Assembly (NCBI RefSeq): GCF_014138435.1
Contig: NZ_JACJIM010000003.1
Span: 372,001-436,000, forward strand
Direction: 5' to 3'
Length of the DNA stretch: 64,000 nt
Origin: Methylobacterium fujisawaense
GTDB taxonomy: Bacteria; Pseudomonadota; Alphaproteobacteria; Rhizobiales; Beijerinckiaceae
In this document: positions 54,035 to 63,557 of the stretch, piece by piece
Numbering within the stretch: the stretch's first letter is position 1
Layout of the letters: every line of letters begins with the position of its first letter
Notes under the pieces: generated by a model
What the model was told of the DNA's origin: nothing
Database searches by the model: none
The model's input: the letters and a program-made list of their open reading frames with translations, nothing else
Program-made: the position numbers and the translations under genes

Positions 54035-54694
54035 TCATTCTTCGGCCACCTCCACCGACGCGACATCGGGCATCGCCCGAAGCTTTGCCGCGATGGCCTC
54101 GAAGCTCGTCCGGGACAGACGCACGAACGTGATCGTCACTTCCTCGTGGTCCGCATCAGGACCCGGATGGACCGTGAAGGTCCGGACCCGTGAGGCCCGC
54201 TCGCCCGTCGCCGCCTGCACGGTGTCGATCGACATCGCGCCTTTTCGGGCGGTCAGCCGAAGGGTCTGGGCGCGCATCCGGTCGCGCCAGCGCTGCTCGA
54301 AGGGCTTCACACCCGCCAGGATGCCGACGATGAGTGCCGTCGCGGCCAGGGCCGGCACGTAGAGGCCGCTGCCGATCGCCAGCCCGATCGCCGCCACGCC
54401 CCAGAGACTGGCCGCCGTGGTGAGACCCTTCACCACCTCGCCGCGCAACAGGATCGTCCCCGCTCCGAGGAAGCCGATGCCGGAGACCACCTGCGCGGCG
54501 ATCCGGGAGGGGTCGAGCACCACGTGGGCGGTGCCCAGCACGTCGGCGAATCCGAAGGCCGAGACCAGCATGATCAGGCAGGAGCCGACGCAGACCAGCA
54601 TGTGGGTCCGCAGGCCTGCGGCCCAGAGCAGGCGCTCGCGCTCCAGGCCAATCACGCTGCCGAACAGGGCCGCCAACGCCAGCCGGGCCACCAT
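54035..54694 (-). CDS. mgtC: MgtC/SapB-family membrane protein
   Basis: A protein of at least 219 residues: four or five membrane segments with VARLALAALFGSVIGLERE and GLRTHMLVCVGSCLIMLVS, plus VSGIGFLGAGTILLRG, all MgtC hallmarks, and a C-terminal ACT-like domain (about 150-215). MgtC proteins modulate the F1Fo ATPase and Mg/acid stress survival. An in-frame CTG at 54712 has GGAGG five bases upstream and would add LIGNGE, completing the normal family start, so translation may begin there. Confidence 0.9.
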   Translation of the reverse strand: MVARLALAALFGSVIGLERERLLWAAGLRTHMLVCVGSCLIMLVSAFGFADVLGTAHVVLDPSRIAAQVVSGIGFLGAGTILLRGEVVKGLTTAASLWGVAAIGLAIGSGLYVPALAATALIVGILAGVKPFEQRWRDRMRAQTLRLTARKGAMSIDTVQAATGERASRVRTFTVHPGPDADHEEVTITFVRLSRTSFEAIAAKLRAMPDVASVEVAEE

Positions 54695-54776
54695 CTCGCC
54701 GTTGCCGATCAGAGCCGCCTCCGTTTCTCCGCCCCGTGCGGATGGCGCGGATCCTTGCGGCTTTGCCGTGGGCGGA

Positions 54777-55715
54777 TCAAGCGATCCCGAGGGCCGCCTT
54801 CTCGACTTCGTAAGCGGCCCGCACCGTGGCGGCCCCGTAGGACCGCTCCAGGCGCCGCACCGTGAAATGCGCGCGGGCGGTCGACTGGAAATGGTTCATG
54901 AAGGCCGTGTTGACCGCCGCCCCGCCGAAGGCGCCGAGGATCGGCACCGCCTGCGCGGCGACCTTCTGGGACACGACCAGACCGAAGCGCGCGGCGATCT
55001 GTGCGGTGAAGCGGATCAGCGCCGGGGCCGACTGGTCGAGGAGCGTTTTGCTGCCGGCATAGCGGGCCGCCTCCGACAGCGTCTTGGCCAGGGCCGCGCG
55101 GACGGCGAAGTAGCCGCTCTCGGTGAGCGCCGCGCCCGCCTCGGTCTCGGCCGTGGCCCGGCCGCCGAGGGCGAAGACCTGGACGCAGGCGAGCGCCCCC
55201 TCGGGGGTCTCGAGATCCTCGCCCTCCTCCCGGGCGATCTCGGCGATGGAGCGCAGCATCAGCGTGGTCGAGACCGGAAGCTCGACGGCCAGCGTCGCGA
55301 GGCCGAACGCGCCTCCGACCGCGCCGGACAGTGCCGCCATCGCCTTGTGCTTGGCGTCGCCCGAGCCGAGGAGCTGCGCGAACCGGCTCTCGGCCTTGGC
55401 GGCGACGGAACCGAGGCCCTCCCCTTCGGCCGGAACGAGTTCCCGGCGCGGCAGCGTCGCCAGGGCGACGCGCAGCGCCCCCCGCATGGCCGCCTCGGTG
55501 CTGCGGCTGACGGCTTCGGTGACCGGAGCCGGCAGCGATCGGCCGATGATGTCGAGGGGCGCGCCGGCCGCCGCGGAGAGCCGCCCCGCGAGGCTCGGAC
55601 GCTCCAGCACCTGCACGGCGCGGCGCAGGGCGGCGAGGTCCGCGTCGCTCAGCGTCTTTTCTGGAGTCGCCGCCGGCAGCGTCTCGCCGGCTAAGGTGAG
55701 GTCGCTCGTGCTCAT
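54777..55715 (-). CDS. EcsC family protein
   Basis: A 312-residue protein with the EcsC domain: PLAFLATLAVELPVSTTLMLRSIAEIAREEGEDL (near 155-185, written here as the region with GLATLAVELPVSTTLML), FALGG, and the C-terminal PILGAFGGAAVNTAFMNHFQSTARAHFTVRRLE. EcsC proteins are membrane-associated and of unknown mechanism. ATG 55715 is the first plausible start; upstream is the AmpG-like stop. Confidence 0.88.
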   Translation of the reverse strand: MSTSDLTLAGETLPAATPEKTLSDADLAALRRAVQVLERPSLAGRLSAAAGAPLDIIGRSLPAPVTEAVSRSTEAAMRGALRVALATLPRRELVPAEGEGLGSVAAKAESRFAQLLGSGDAKHKAMAALSGAVGGAFGLATLAVELPVSTTLMLRSIAEIAREEGEDLETPEGALACVQVFALGGRATAETEAGAALTESGYFAVRAALAKTLSEAARYAGSKTLLDQSAPALIRFTAQIAARFGLVVSQKVAAQAVPILGAFGGAAVNTAFMNHFQSTARAHFTVRRLERSYGAATVRAAYEVEKAALGIA

Positions 55716-55740
55716 CCGTGAATCCCTGGATCTGTCGTGC

Positions 55741-57129
55741 TCACGCCGCCCCTGGCGCGCGCGCCGTGGTAGGAAGCTCGGGCCCCGGGATGCGGTTCCC
55801 CGCCTCCTGCGCATCCCGCGCCGGTGCCGCCGCGGCCTCCGCCTGCCCGGTCCTGCGCCCGACCGCGACGCAGAGCACCAGGACCGGGATACCCACGAGG
55901 GAGGTCATGACGAAGAAGGCCGGATAGCCGATCGCCGCGACCACGAAACCCGACGAGCCCGCGATCAGCTTGCCCGGCAGCGCGTAGAGCGAGGAGAACA
56001 GCGCGTACTGCGTCGCCGCGTAGGCCGGGCTGGTGAGGCTCGACATGTAGGCGATGAGCACGATGCCGGCGAAGGAGCCGCAGAAATTCTCGATCGAGAT
56101 GGCGACCGTCAGGCGCCAGATCTCGGGCGCGCCGGCCGCCAGCCACGCGAAGGCGAGGTGCGAGGACGCGGCCAGGAAGGCGCCCAGCAGCAGCGTGGGG
56201 AACAGGCCGAGCCGGGCCAGGGCCCATCCGCCCGCGAACCCGCCCGCGATGCCGACCCAGATGCCGTAGAGCTTGGTGACGGTGGCGATCTCCTTCAGGT
56301 CGAAGCCCAGCGTCCGGTAGAGCGGGCTCGCCATCACGCCGGACAGGAAATCGGGGAGCCGGAACAAGGCCACGAGCAGGAGGATGCCCCAGAGCGCGCC
56401 GCCGAACCGGCCGTGCAGCTCGGTGAGCGGCTCCAGCACGGCGCGGCGCATCGACCAGAACCGGGAGCGGCCGGGCGTCTCCGCCTGAACCGTACGAGGC
56501 CTGTCGAAGGCCGGGGCCAGCAGGGCGGCGATCATCCCGACCAGCATGAGCGCCGCCATGATCAGGTAGGCCAGCGTCCAGCCCCCCGCCGAGGCGATGA
56601 ACAGCGCGCCCGCGCCGGCGGTGATCAGGCCGAGGCGGTAACCGAGGTTCGAGGTCGCCGCCAGGATACCCTGGAAGTCGCTGCCGGCGGCGTCGATGCG
56701 CCAGCCGTCGATCACCACATCCTGGCTCGCCGCGCAGAAGGCCACCAGGAAGGCCCCGAGTCCCAGGAGCGCGAGGTTGGTCTTCGGATCCGAGAAGGCC
56801 ATCAGGGTCAGGCACAGGGCGACCGCGGCCTGCGTGGTCACCATCCAGGCCCGGCGGCGCCCGAGGCGGGCACTCAGCACCGGAACGTTCAGCCTGTCGA
56901 TCGCGGGCGCCCAGAGGAACTTCAGCGAGTAAGGCAGCGCCACGTAGCTGAACAGGCCGATCGCCCGCACGTCGATGTCCGAGAAGGCGAGGCGGAGCGT
57001 GAAGGTGCCGAGGACCAGGAGCAGCGGCAGGCCCGAGGAGAATCCGAGAGCCAGCATGAGCACGATCCGCCGGTCCTCGACGATGTCGCGGAGCCGGAAG
57101 CGACGCATCGCCTGTGGCTGGTTCGCCAT
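55741..57129 (-). CDS. ampG: AmpG-like MFS permease
   Basis: A 462-residue, about 12-segment transporter. LMLALGFSSGLPLLLVLGTFTLRLAF is the AmpG start signature, where the G-F-x-S-G-L-P is invariant, and ASQDVVIDGWRIDA is diagnostic. AmpG imports anhydromuropeptides for peptidoglycan recycling and AmpC control. ATG 57129 has AGGAG nine bases upstream. No ampD, nagZ or ampR is adjacent, so function rests on family signature. Confidence 0.9.
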   Translation of the reverse strand: MANQPQAMRRFRLRDIVEDRRIVLMLALGFSSGLPLLLVLGTFTLRLAFSDIDVRAIGLFSYVALPYSLKFLWAPAIDRLNVPVLSARLGRRRAWMVTTQAAVALCLTLMAFSDPKTNLALLGLGAFLVAFCAASQDVVIDGWRIDAAGSDFQGILAATSNLGYRLGLITAGAGALFIASAGGWTLAYLIMAALMLVGMIAALLAPAFDRPRTVQAETPGRSRFWSMRRAVLEPLTELHGRFGGALWGILLLVALFRLPDFLSGVMASPLYRTLGFDLKEIATVTKLYGIWVGIAGGFAGGWALARLGLFPTLLLGAFLAASSHLAFAWLAAGAPEIWRLTVAISIENFCGSFAGIVLIAYMSSLTSPAYAATQYALFSSLYALPGKLIAGSSGFVVAAIGYPAFFVMTSLVGIPVLVLCVAVGRRTGQAEAAAAPARDAQEAGNRIPGPELPTTARAPGAA

Positions 57130-57333
57130 GGCATGGAACTCCTGAGCCTTCGTGGCCTTGATCTCGCGAAATCGTGGCAGCCTTACGCCGCACCGGTTTT
57201 CGCTGGATCGTGATGTGTTGCGCCTCAATCTTGGTAGAAGCTTGCTTAACGCGGTGTCCACGTCCCACGGATCGCGGCGTGTTGGAGGCGCCGCCGGACG
57301 AACGGGCACGCCGCCCAGTCGTGGAATGATGCG

Positions 57334-58410
57334 TTGAGTCTCCGATCCGAGTCCGCTCCGCCGTTGGCGACGCTCGTCGACGCGTTCGCGCGCAGCCCGT
57401 CGCCCATGGTGATCACCGATGCCCGCGCTCCGGACAACCCGATCGCCTGGGCGAACGACGCATTCCTGCAGGTGACAGGCTACACCGCTGACGAGATCGT
57501 CGGGCGCAACTGCCGGATGCTGCAGGGTCCGGCCACCGACCGTTTCACGGTCGAGCGGATCCGCTCGGCCGTACAGGCCGCGGAGCCGATCTCCGTCGAG
57601 CTGCTCAACTACCGGAAGGACGGGACGACCTTCTGGAACGCGATGACCATCACGCCGGTGAACGACGCCGAGGGTCTCGCCTTCTTCTATGCCGCCCAGG
57701 CGGACATGACCTATGTCCACCAGATGGAAGTGTCGATGCGCGGCACCAACGACGAGCTGGAGCGCCTCGTCAACGCGCGGACCCAGGATCTGACCACCGC
57801 CCTTGAGCAGAAGACGGCCCTGCTGCACGAGGTTGATCACCGGGTTAAGAACAATCTTCAGGTGATTTCCTCGCTGATGCTGCTGAAGGCCCGGCGAACG
57901 CCCGAGGGCGAGGCGCGGGACGCGCTCCAAGGCATGGCCGAGCGGATCGGCGCGCTCTCGACAGCCCATCGGATGCTGTATTCCGAGGGCGACTGCACGC
58001 ATTTCAACCTCGGCGACTTCGCGGCCGAGTTCCTGGCCGACATGAATGCCGGCCTGGATCCGGAGCGGCGCCGGGTCGAGGCCGACGTCGAGTCGATCGC
58101 CGTAGCTGCCGCGATGGCGGCGCCCCTGGCCCTGATGATCCACGAACTCACGGCAAACGCCCTGCGCCACGCCTTCCCGGGCGAGCGGGAGGGACGCGTG
58201 TCGATCGTCGCCCGCCGCACCGAGAGAGGGATTCATATGACGATTCGCGACGACGGCGTCGGTGTCGCCGCGGCGGCTCCGAATCCGGCCGGCTTCGGGC
58301 GAAATCTGGTGGAGATGGTGGTCCGGCAGATGCGCGGGACCATCGCCTGGGCGGATGCCGGTCCGGGCACGACCGTCGACATCGATATCCCGCTCCAGCA
58401 GCCGGCTTGA
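57334..58410 (+). CDS. LOV-domain (blue-light) sensor histidine kinase
   Basis: A 358-residue soluble kinase. A LOV/PAS domain (about 12-130) has the photoactive-cysteine motif GRNCRMLQG (C60) and the flavin-contacting NYRKDGTTFWN, so blue-light FMN adduct chemistry is expected. A helical linker leads to a HisKA_2 dimerisation domain with H169 in EVDHRVKNNLQ, then the ATP domain with HELTANALRHAF and DDGVG. Start TTG 57334. The response regulator follows directly. The same H-box type is used in general-stress signalling. Confidence 0.9.
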   Translation: MSLRSESAPPLATLVDAFARSPSPMVITDARAPDNPIAWANDAFLQVTGYTADEIVGRNCRMLQGPATDRFTVERIRSAVQAAEPISVELLNYRKDGTTFWNAMTITPVNDAEGLAFFYAAQADMTYVHQMEVSMRGTNDELERLVNARTQDLTTALEQKTALLHEVDHRVKNNLQVISSLMLLKARRTPEGEARDALQGMAERIGALSTAHRMLYSEGDCTHFNLGDFAAEFLADMNAGLDPERRRVEADVESIAVAAAMAAPLALMIHELTANALRHAFPGEREGRVSIVARRTERGIHMTIRDDGVGVAAAAPNPAGFGRNLVEMVVRQMRGTIAWADAGPGTTVDIDIPLQQPA

Positions 58411-58467
58411 GAAATCGACGTGCAGGCTTCAAGCTCGGCGGCCACGGGGCCGGAGGACGATGAACGC

Positions 58468-58896
58468 ATGGGGACCGGGAACGCCGCCGCGCTCCGCATC
58501 CTCGTGGTGGAGGACGAGGCCCTGATCGCCCTCGAGCTGGAATGCCTGCTGGACGATCTCGGGCATGTCACGGTCGGTGTCGCCGGCAACGCCACCGAGG
58601 CGATCGCCATGGGCCGCTCCACCGCGCCCGACGTTGCGCTCGTGGACATCCACCTCGTCGACGGTCCGACCGGAATCGACGTCGCCAGGGCGCTCTCGGC
58701 CGACCGACGCACCACGGTGGTGTTCATGACCGCCAACGCCAAGCGCATTCCGGCGGATTTCGCCGGGGCGATCGGCGTGATCGCGAAACCCTATTCCGAG
58801 CGCGTCGTGGCCAGCACCCTCGACTACGTGGCCGATCGCCGGGCCGGTCGCCACGGGCCGGCCTGTCCGGACGGGTTCTCGCCCGCGCCCGTCTGA
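58468..58896 (+). CDS. Single-domain response regulator
   Basis: A 142-residue receiver protein: acid pocket E15/D16, phospho-acceptor D60 in ALVDIHL, T88 in VFMTAN, and K107 in VIAKPYSE. There is no output domain, so it likely works as a phosphorelay intermediate or sink for the LOV kinase. ATG 58468 has GGAGGA upstream; GTG 58420 is an alternative. Same strand, 57 bases after the kinase. Converges on mutS. Confidence 0.9.
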   Translation: MGTGNAAALRILVVEDEALIALELECLLDDLGHVTVGVAGNATEAIAMGRSTAPDVALVDIHLVDGPTGIDVARALSADRRTTVVFMTANAKRIPADFAGAIGVIAKPYSERVVASTLDYVADRRAGRHGPACPDGFSPAPV

Positions 58897-58933
58897 CTCG
58901 CGTCGAGGCGCGTCGCTACGGGGCTTCGCCGTC

Positions 58934-61651
58934 TCAGCTTCGCGTCGCTCGCTCGCGCTTCAACCGGTAGAGCGCATCCAGCGCTTCCCGCGGCGTCAGG
59001 GCGTCGGGGTCGATGGCGTCGAGGAGCGCGCCCAGCGGGTCCTCCTGCGGCGGCTCCGGCGGCGGTGGTGGCGCGAGGGCGGCAAAGAGCGGCAGGTCGT
59101 CGATCCGCGCGCGGGCGGGGCGGCCCATCTCGGCCTTCTCGAGACTCTTGAGGATCGCCCCGGCCCGGGTCACGACGCTGCCCGGCAGACCTGCGAGCCG
59201 CGCCACCTGCAGACCGTAGCTGCGCTCGGCGACGCCGGGCACGACCTCGTGCAGAAACACGACGCCGTCCCGATGCTCGGCCACCTTCAGGGTCGCATTG
59301 TCCAGCCGCGCCAGCCGGTCACCGAGGGCGGTCAACTCGTGGAAATGCGTCGCGAAGAGCGCCCGACAGGCATTCACCTCGTGGAGATGCTCCAGGCACG
59401 CCCAGGCGATCGACAGGCCGTCGAAGGTCGCGGTGCCGCGGCCGATCTCGTCCAGGATCACCAGGGAGCGCCGGGTCGCCTGATTCAGGATCGCGGCGGT
59501 CTCGACCATCTCGACCATGAACGTCGACTGGCCACGGGCGAGGTCGTCCGCGGCGCCGACCCGGGAGAACAGCCGGTCGACCCGGCCGATGCGCGCGTCC
59601 GCAGCCGGCACGAAGGCGCCCATCTGGGCGAGCACGGCGATCAGCGCGTTCTGGCGCAGGAAGGTCGATTTGCCGCCCATGTTCGGGCCGGTGATCAGGC
59701 GGATCCGCCCGCGGGTATCGCCCGACAGGTCGCAATCATTGGCGATGAACGGCTCGCCCGCCCGGCGCAGAGCCGCCTCGACCACCGGATGGCGCCCGCC
59801 GACCACGACGAAGCTCAAGGACTCATCGACGACGGGCCGGCGCCAGTCGAGTTCGACGGCGAGTTCGGCGTGGCTCGCCGCCACATCGAGACCCGCGAGG
59901 GCCTCGGCCACCTCGGCGATGGCCTCGGCCTGAGCCAAGACGCGGGCCGCGAGGTCGTCGAAGACGGCCGCTTCCAGGGCGAGCGCCCGGTCGGACGCGC
60001 CCGAGATCTTCGACTCGAGTTCGCCCAGTTCGACGCTGGTGAAGCGCATGGCGTCCACCATGGTCTGGCGGTGGACGAACTCGCTCTGGAGACCCTTCAG
60101 GCAGGCCTCGCCGACGGATTGCGGAACCTCGATGAAAAAGCCCAGGAGGTTGTTGTGCTTGATCCGTAGGGTCCGGCAGCCGGTCTGCTCGGCGTAGCGC
60201 GCCTGCAAGGCGGCAATCACCTTGCGGGAATCCTGGCCCAAAGTTCGCGCCTCGTCGATCTCCGGATGATAGCCCGCCCGCACGAAGCCGCCGTCGCGCC
60301 GGCTCAGCGGCAGATCGTCGGCCAGCGCCGCCGCCAGGGTGGCGATGAGATCCGGGTTGGCCTCCGCCAAGTGCTCGGCGAGCCGGGCGAGATCCTCCGG
60401 GAGGTCGGGAATCGCAGCGAGTCGGGCGCCGAGATCCGCCGCCACGGCGAGGCCGTCGCGGATGGCCGCGAGGTCGCGCGGTCCCGCACGGCCGAGGCCG
60501 GTTCGCGACAGCGCCCGGGCGAGGTCGGGGGCCCGCGCAAGGGCGTCGCGCAGGCTGCCGCGCAGGCGGCCGTCCTCGACCAGATGGGCCACCGCCGCGT
60601 GCCGCCGGGTAATGGCGTCGAGATGGGTGAGCGGGCCGGCCAAGTGCTCGGCCAGCAGCCGGGCACCATTTGCCGTTACGGTCCGGTCGATCGTGGCGAG
60701 CAGACTTCCCGTCCGCTCGCCCGACAGGGTGCGGGTGAGTTCGAGATTGGCGCGCGTCGCCGCATCGATCGCCAGGGTCGCGCCGCCATCCTCGCGGGTC
60801 GGAACCGAGAGCGGGGGTCGCGCGGCGAGCTGCGTGCGGGCGATGTAGAGCAGCGCGGCCCCGGCCGCCGCGATCTCGGCCCGGGTGAACTGGCCGAACC
60901 CCTCCAGGGTCGAGACTCCGTATTGCTCGCGCAGGCGACGTTCGGCGGCCGCGGGCTCAAGCTCGGCCTGGGCCAGGGGCACGATCGCGGCGCGGCTCTC
61001 CTGCCAGATTCGCGCGAGGGCCGGATCGGCGTGGATCGCCTCCGACAGGACGATCTCCCGCGGGTCGTGCCGGGCGATGGCACCGGACAGGTCGCCGCCC
61101 GCGACCTCGCTCAGGGAGAAGCGGCCGGTGGAGATGTCCACCGCGGCGAGGCCGTAGGCGACGGCACCCTCCCCGGTCTTCCGGCGGCCGATCGCCAGGA
61201 GCAGATTCGCCCGGGCCGGGTCGAGGAGCCGATCCTCGGTGATCGTGCCGGGGGTGACGAGCCGCACGACCTCGCGGCGGACCACGGATTTCGGCCCACG
61301 CTTCTTGGCCTCGGCCGGATCCTCGGTCTGCTCGCAGACCGCCACCCGGTGACCGAGGGCGATGAGGCGATTCAGATAGTCGTCGGACCGGTCGACCGGC
61401 ACGCCGCACATCGGGATTTCGCTGCCCGCGTGCTTGCCGCGCTTCGTCAGGACGATGCCGAGCGCCCGGGACGCGATCTCCGCATCCTCGAAGAACAGCT
61501 CGTAGAAGTCGCCCATCCTGTAGAACAGGAGGCAGTCCGGATTCGCAGCCTTAATCTCGATGTATTGCGCCATCATCGGCGTGGCGCCGGCCGGGTCCAG
61601 ACCGGGCATGGGCGTCGTATCGGCGGCGGGGCGGACGGCGGTTCGGGCCAT
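58934..61651 (-). CDS. mutS: DNA mismatch repair protein MutS
   Basis: Mismatch recognition ATPase. The 905-residue protein shows the mismatch-binding FYE motif ([14 protein letters not shown] region at residues about 42-58), connector and lever domains, and the ATPase with Walker [13 protein letters not shown]-like FSRVGAADD, and Walker [11 protein letters not shown]. The C-terminus ends in a helical dimerisation segment. It stands alone; mutL is not adjacent. Confidence 0.97.
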   Translation of the reverse strand: MARTAVRPAADTTPMPGLDPAGATPMMAQYIEIKAANPDCLLFYRMGDFYELFFEDAEIASRALGIVLTKRGKHAGSEIPMCGVPVDRSDDYLNRLIALGHRVAVCEQTEDPAEAKKRGPKSVVRREVVRLVTPGTITEDRLLDPARANLLLAIGRRKTGEGAVAYGLAAVDISTGRFSLSEVAGGDLSGAIARHDPREIVLSEAIHADPALARIWQESRAAIVPLAQAELEPAAAERRLREQYGVSTLEGFGQFTRAEIAAAGAALLYIARTQLAARPPLSVPTREDGGATLAIDAATRANLELTRTLSGERTGSLLATIDRTVTANGARLLAEHLAGPLTHLDAITRRHAAVAHLVEDGRLRGSLRDALARAPDLARALSRTGLGRAGPRDLAAIRDGLAVAADLGARLAAIPDLPEDLARLAEHLAEANPDLIATLAAALADDLPLSRRDGGFVRAGYHPEIDEARTLGQDSRKVIAALQARYAEQTGCRTLRIKHNNLLGFFIEVPQSVGEACLKGLQSEFVHRQTMVDAMRFTSVELGELESKISGASDRALALEAAVFDDLAARVLAQAEAIAEVAEALAGLDVAASHAELAVELDWRRPVVDESLSFVVVGGRHPVVEAALRRAGEPFIANDCDLSGDTRGRIRLITGPNMGGKSTFLRQNALIAVLAQMGAFVPAADARIGRVDRLFSRVGAADDLARGQSTFMVEMVETAAILNQATRRSLVILDEIGRGTATFDGLSIAWACLEHLHEVNACRALFATHFHELTALGDRLARLDNATLKVAEHRDGVVFLHEVVPGVAERSYGLQVARLAGLPGSVVTRAGAILKSLEKAEMGRPARARIDDLPLFAALAPPPPPEPPQEDPLGALLDAIDPDALTPREALDALYRLKRERATRS

Positions 61652-61781
61652 GCCGCCTCTTAGCAGAGCGTCGACGGCGAATCAGGCCGATCAAGCCGAC
61701 GCAGCTGGGGAGAAGGCGTATCGCCGGTGGATGGCGCCCGGATCCGACGCACGCAGCGCGGGTCCGAGCGCCATTGGGAAC

Positions 61782-62075
61782 TCAGTGGCGCGGGCCGCCC
61801 GTGGTGTTGCCGAGCTGCTGCTGGTAGCCGGGGCGCGACGGATTGCGGGCATTCGGGTCGCCGTGGCGCATCGTGTTCATGCGCCGCATCCGGCGGTGGT
61901 GCCGGGCCGAGTGATGGCGGTGCATGCGGTAATGCCGATGCATCGCAACGGTCTCGACCATATCAGATCCCGTCAGACCGGGCTGCGCCATCGCCGGCGC
62001 GGCCTGCGACGCGACGGTTCCGGCCAGAAGGCCACCGAAGACCACACCCGCGGTTAGAAAAGAACGAACAGACAT
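61782..62075 (-). CDS. Histidine-rich secreted hypothetical protein
   Basis: A 97-residue exported protein from ATG 62075: signal peptide (SVRSFLTAGVVFGGLLAGTVASQA) then a mature part with a strongly His/Arg/Met-rich core (MHRHYRMHRHHSARHHRR), a likely metal- or anion-binding region, and a Gly/Pro tail. Family not recognised. A/T-rich promoter sequence lies immediately upstream (62120-62170). Confidence 0.7.
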   Translation of the reverse strand: MSVRSFLTAGVVFGGLLAGTVASQAAPAMAQPGLTGSDMVETVAMHRHYRMHRHHSARHHRRMRRMNTMRHGDPNARNPSRPGYQQQLGNTTGGPRH

Positions 62076-62324
62076 CGTGGAGTAGCTCCGATCAGCTTCT
62101 ATGAGCCACCAGCTAAGAAACAAGTGATCGTAATGTTCCGGATCACGGCGTTAAAAATAATACCCGTTCTTTGGACGGCGTGCGGACCGATGCGGCGGCC
62201 GTCGCGTCTCCGGGCGGGACGGTGCCGGGATCGGCGATACCCGTCCGTGCATTGATTTCGGCTCTCACCTCAGCCCGGGCGGCGGGCGAGAAGCCGTGTT
62301 CGCTCGGTGGTTCAGAACACGGGT

Positions 62325-63182
62325 TCAGCACAGGAAGGTGCGGAGGTCGGCGCTGACCGAAGCGGGTTCCTCATGCGCCAGCCAGTGGCTGGCCTGCGCG
62401 TACCATTGGATGCGCCCCGCGTCGCAGAGAGCGAGACTGGCTTCCGCCAAGCCGGATTGCAGCGCGGTGTCCCGTCGCCCCCAGAGGATCAACGCCGGGA
62501 CGCGGACCCGGGGCGGCCGCGCCCGGGGAAGCCGCACCAGGGCCCGGTACCAGTTCAGCATGCCGGTCATCGCGTCCGGCTGCAGCCACGCCTCGACGTA
62601 GCGGTCGAGGTCGGCCTGCGCGAAGGCGCCGGGGCGGCTTGTGGTCGTCAGCGCGCGGCGCAGGGCCCGGCAGCGATCGGCCGTGAGCAGCCGTTCGGGC
62701 AGGTGCGGGATCTGGAACAGGCCGACATAGGTGCTGCGCAGCCATTGGCCCGGATGGTGCCGCATGTAGGTGCCGACCACGGCGGGATGCGGCGCGTTGA
62801 GGATCGCCAGCCGGTCGATCCGCTCGGGATGGCGGCTCGCCACCCACCACGCGACGAGGCCGCCCCAATCATGTCCGACCAGGCGGACCGTGGGAGCGCC
62901 ATAGGCGTCAGCCAGGGCCAGAACGTCGCCTGCCAGACGATCCAGGTGATAGGCGGCGATCCCCGCGGGCTTGTCGCTGAGGCCGTAGCCGCGCTGGTCC
63001 GGCGCGATCACCCGCAGACCCGCCTCGGCGAGAGGCCCGATCTGATGGCGCCAGCCGAACCAGAATTCGGGAAAACCGTGCAGCAGGATGGTCGGCGGTC
63101 CTGTCTCGGGACCCGCCTCGGACACGTTCAGGCCCACCTCCGGCAACTCGACCCGGCGCAACCTCACACCCGCGACGGTCAT
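62325..63182 (-). CDS. Alpha/beta hydrolase, epoxide-hydrolase-like
   Basis: A 285-residue hydrolase. The nucleophile is an aspartate (D105 in VGHDWGG), not serine, and with HGFPEFWFGWRHQ (oxyanion) and the C-terminal ASHWLAHEEP histidine marks the epoxide hydrolase/haloalkane or fluoroacetate dehalogenase branch. The Trp/Tyr lid pattern is not clear, so epoxide versus dehalogenase is unsettled. Confidence 0.88.
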   Translation of the reverse strand: MTVAGVRLRRVELPEVGLNVSEAGPETGPPTILLHGFPEFWFGWRHQIGPLAEAGLRVIAPDQRGYGLSDKPAGIAAYHLDRLAGDVLALADAYGAPTVRLVGHDWGGLVAWWVASRHPERIDRLAILNAPHPAVVGTYMRHHPGQWLRSTYVGLFQIPHLPERLLTADRCRALRRALTTTSRPGAFAQADLDRYVEAWLQPDAMTGMLNWYRALVRLPRARPPRVRVPALILWGRRDTALQSGLAEASLALCDAGRIQWYAQASHWLAHEEPASVSADLRTFLC

Positions 63183-63252
63183 GTTCTCGTGCGCTCCGTC
63201 CTGCCCGCCTTGCCGGCGGCGGGAAACGCCTCCGCGTCCAGATCCGATCCGC

Positions 63253-63456
63253 TCAGAAGCCGAGCGCGCCGCAGGTTTCCGCCTCAGGCGAGAGCTGGTC
63301 GCGCAGGCGCTCCGGCGCAGTCCGGGTCCAGAGGCACAGGAGGACGAAGGCGGCCCCGTGCAGCAGGGCGTGCGGTGCGGAGCGATCGTCCGGAGCGGTC
63401 CGGTCCCGCTCGGAACCGGTCACGGTGTCGGTCGGAGGCGTCGCAGTGTGGGGCAT
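63253..63456 (-). CDS. Hypothetical small protein
   Basis: A 67-residue reading from ATG 63456, with GGAG about nine bases upstream. It has a Thr/Asp-rich N-terminus, a short hydrophobic segment (LLHGAAFVLLCLW) and a C-terminus ending ETCGALGF. No family recognised; could be a tail-anchored or cryptic peptide. Confidence 0.45.
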   Translation of the reverse strand: MPHTATPPTDTVTGSERDRTAPDDRSAPHALLHGAAFVLLCLWTRTAPERLRDQLSPEAETCGALGF

Positions 63457-63557
63457 GGCTCTGATCTCCAAAGGACATTCTGCAGGAGACATCGTCACCG
63501 AATGCCCGGAGTTACAGGGCCGAGGGACCCGCGCGTGCGCCGCCGCACGCGGACATC

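Noticed and set aside
62085..62170. GGAAC...GTT resemblance to a general-stress (EcfG-type) promoter upstream of the His-rich gene
   Set aside because: The spacing between the two elements is about 13 bases, too short for the known promoter class.
62143..62331. 62-residue minus-strand frame before the epoxide-hydrolase-like gene end
   Set aside because: No ribosome site, no recognisable pattern, and it overlaps the end of a well-supported gene; kept out for lack of support.
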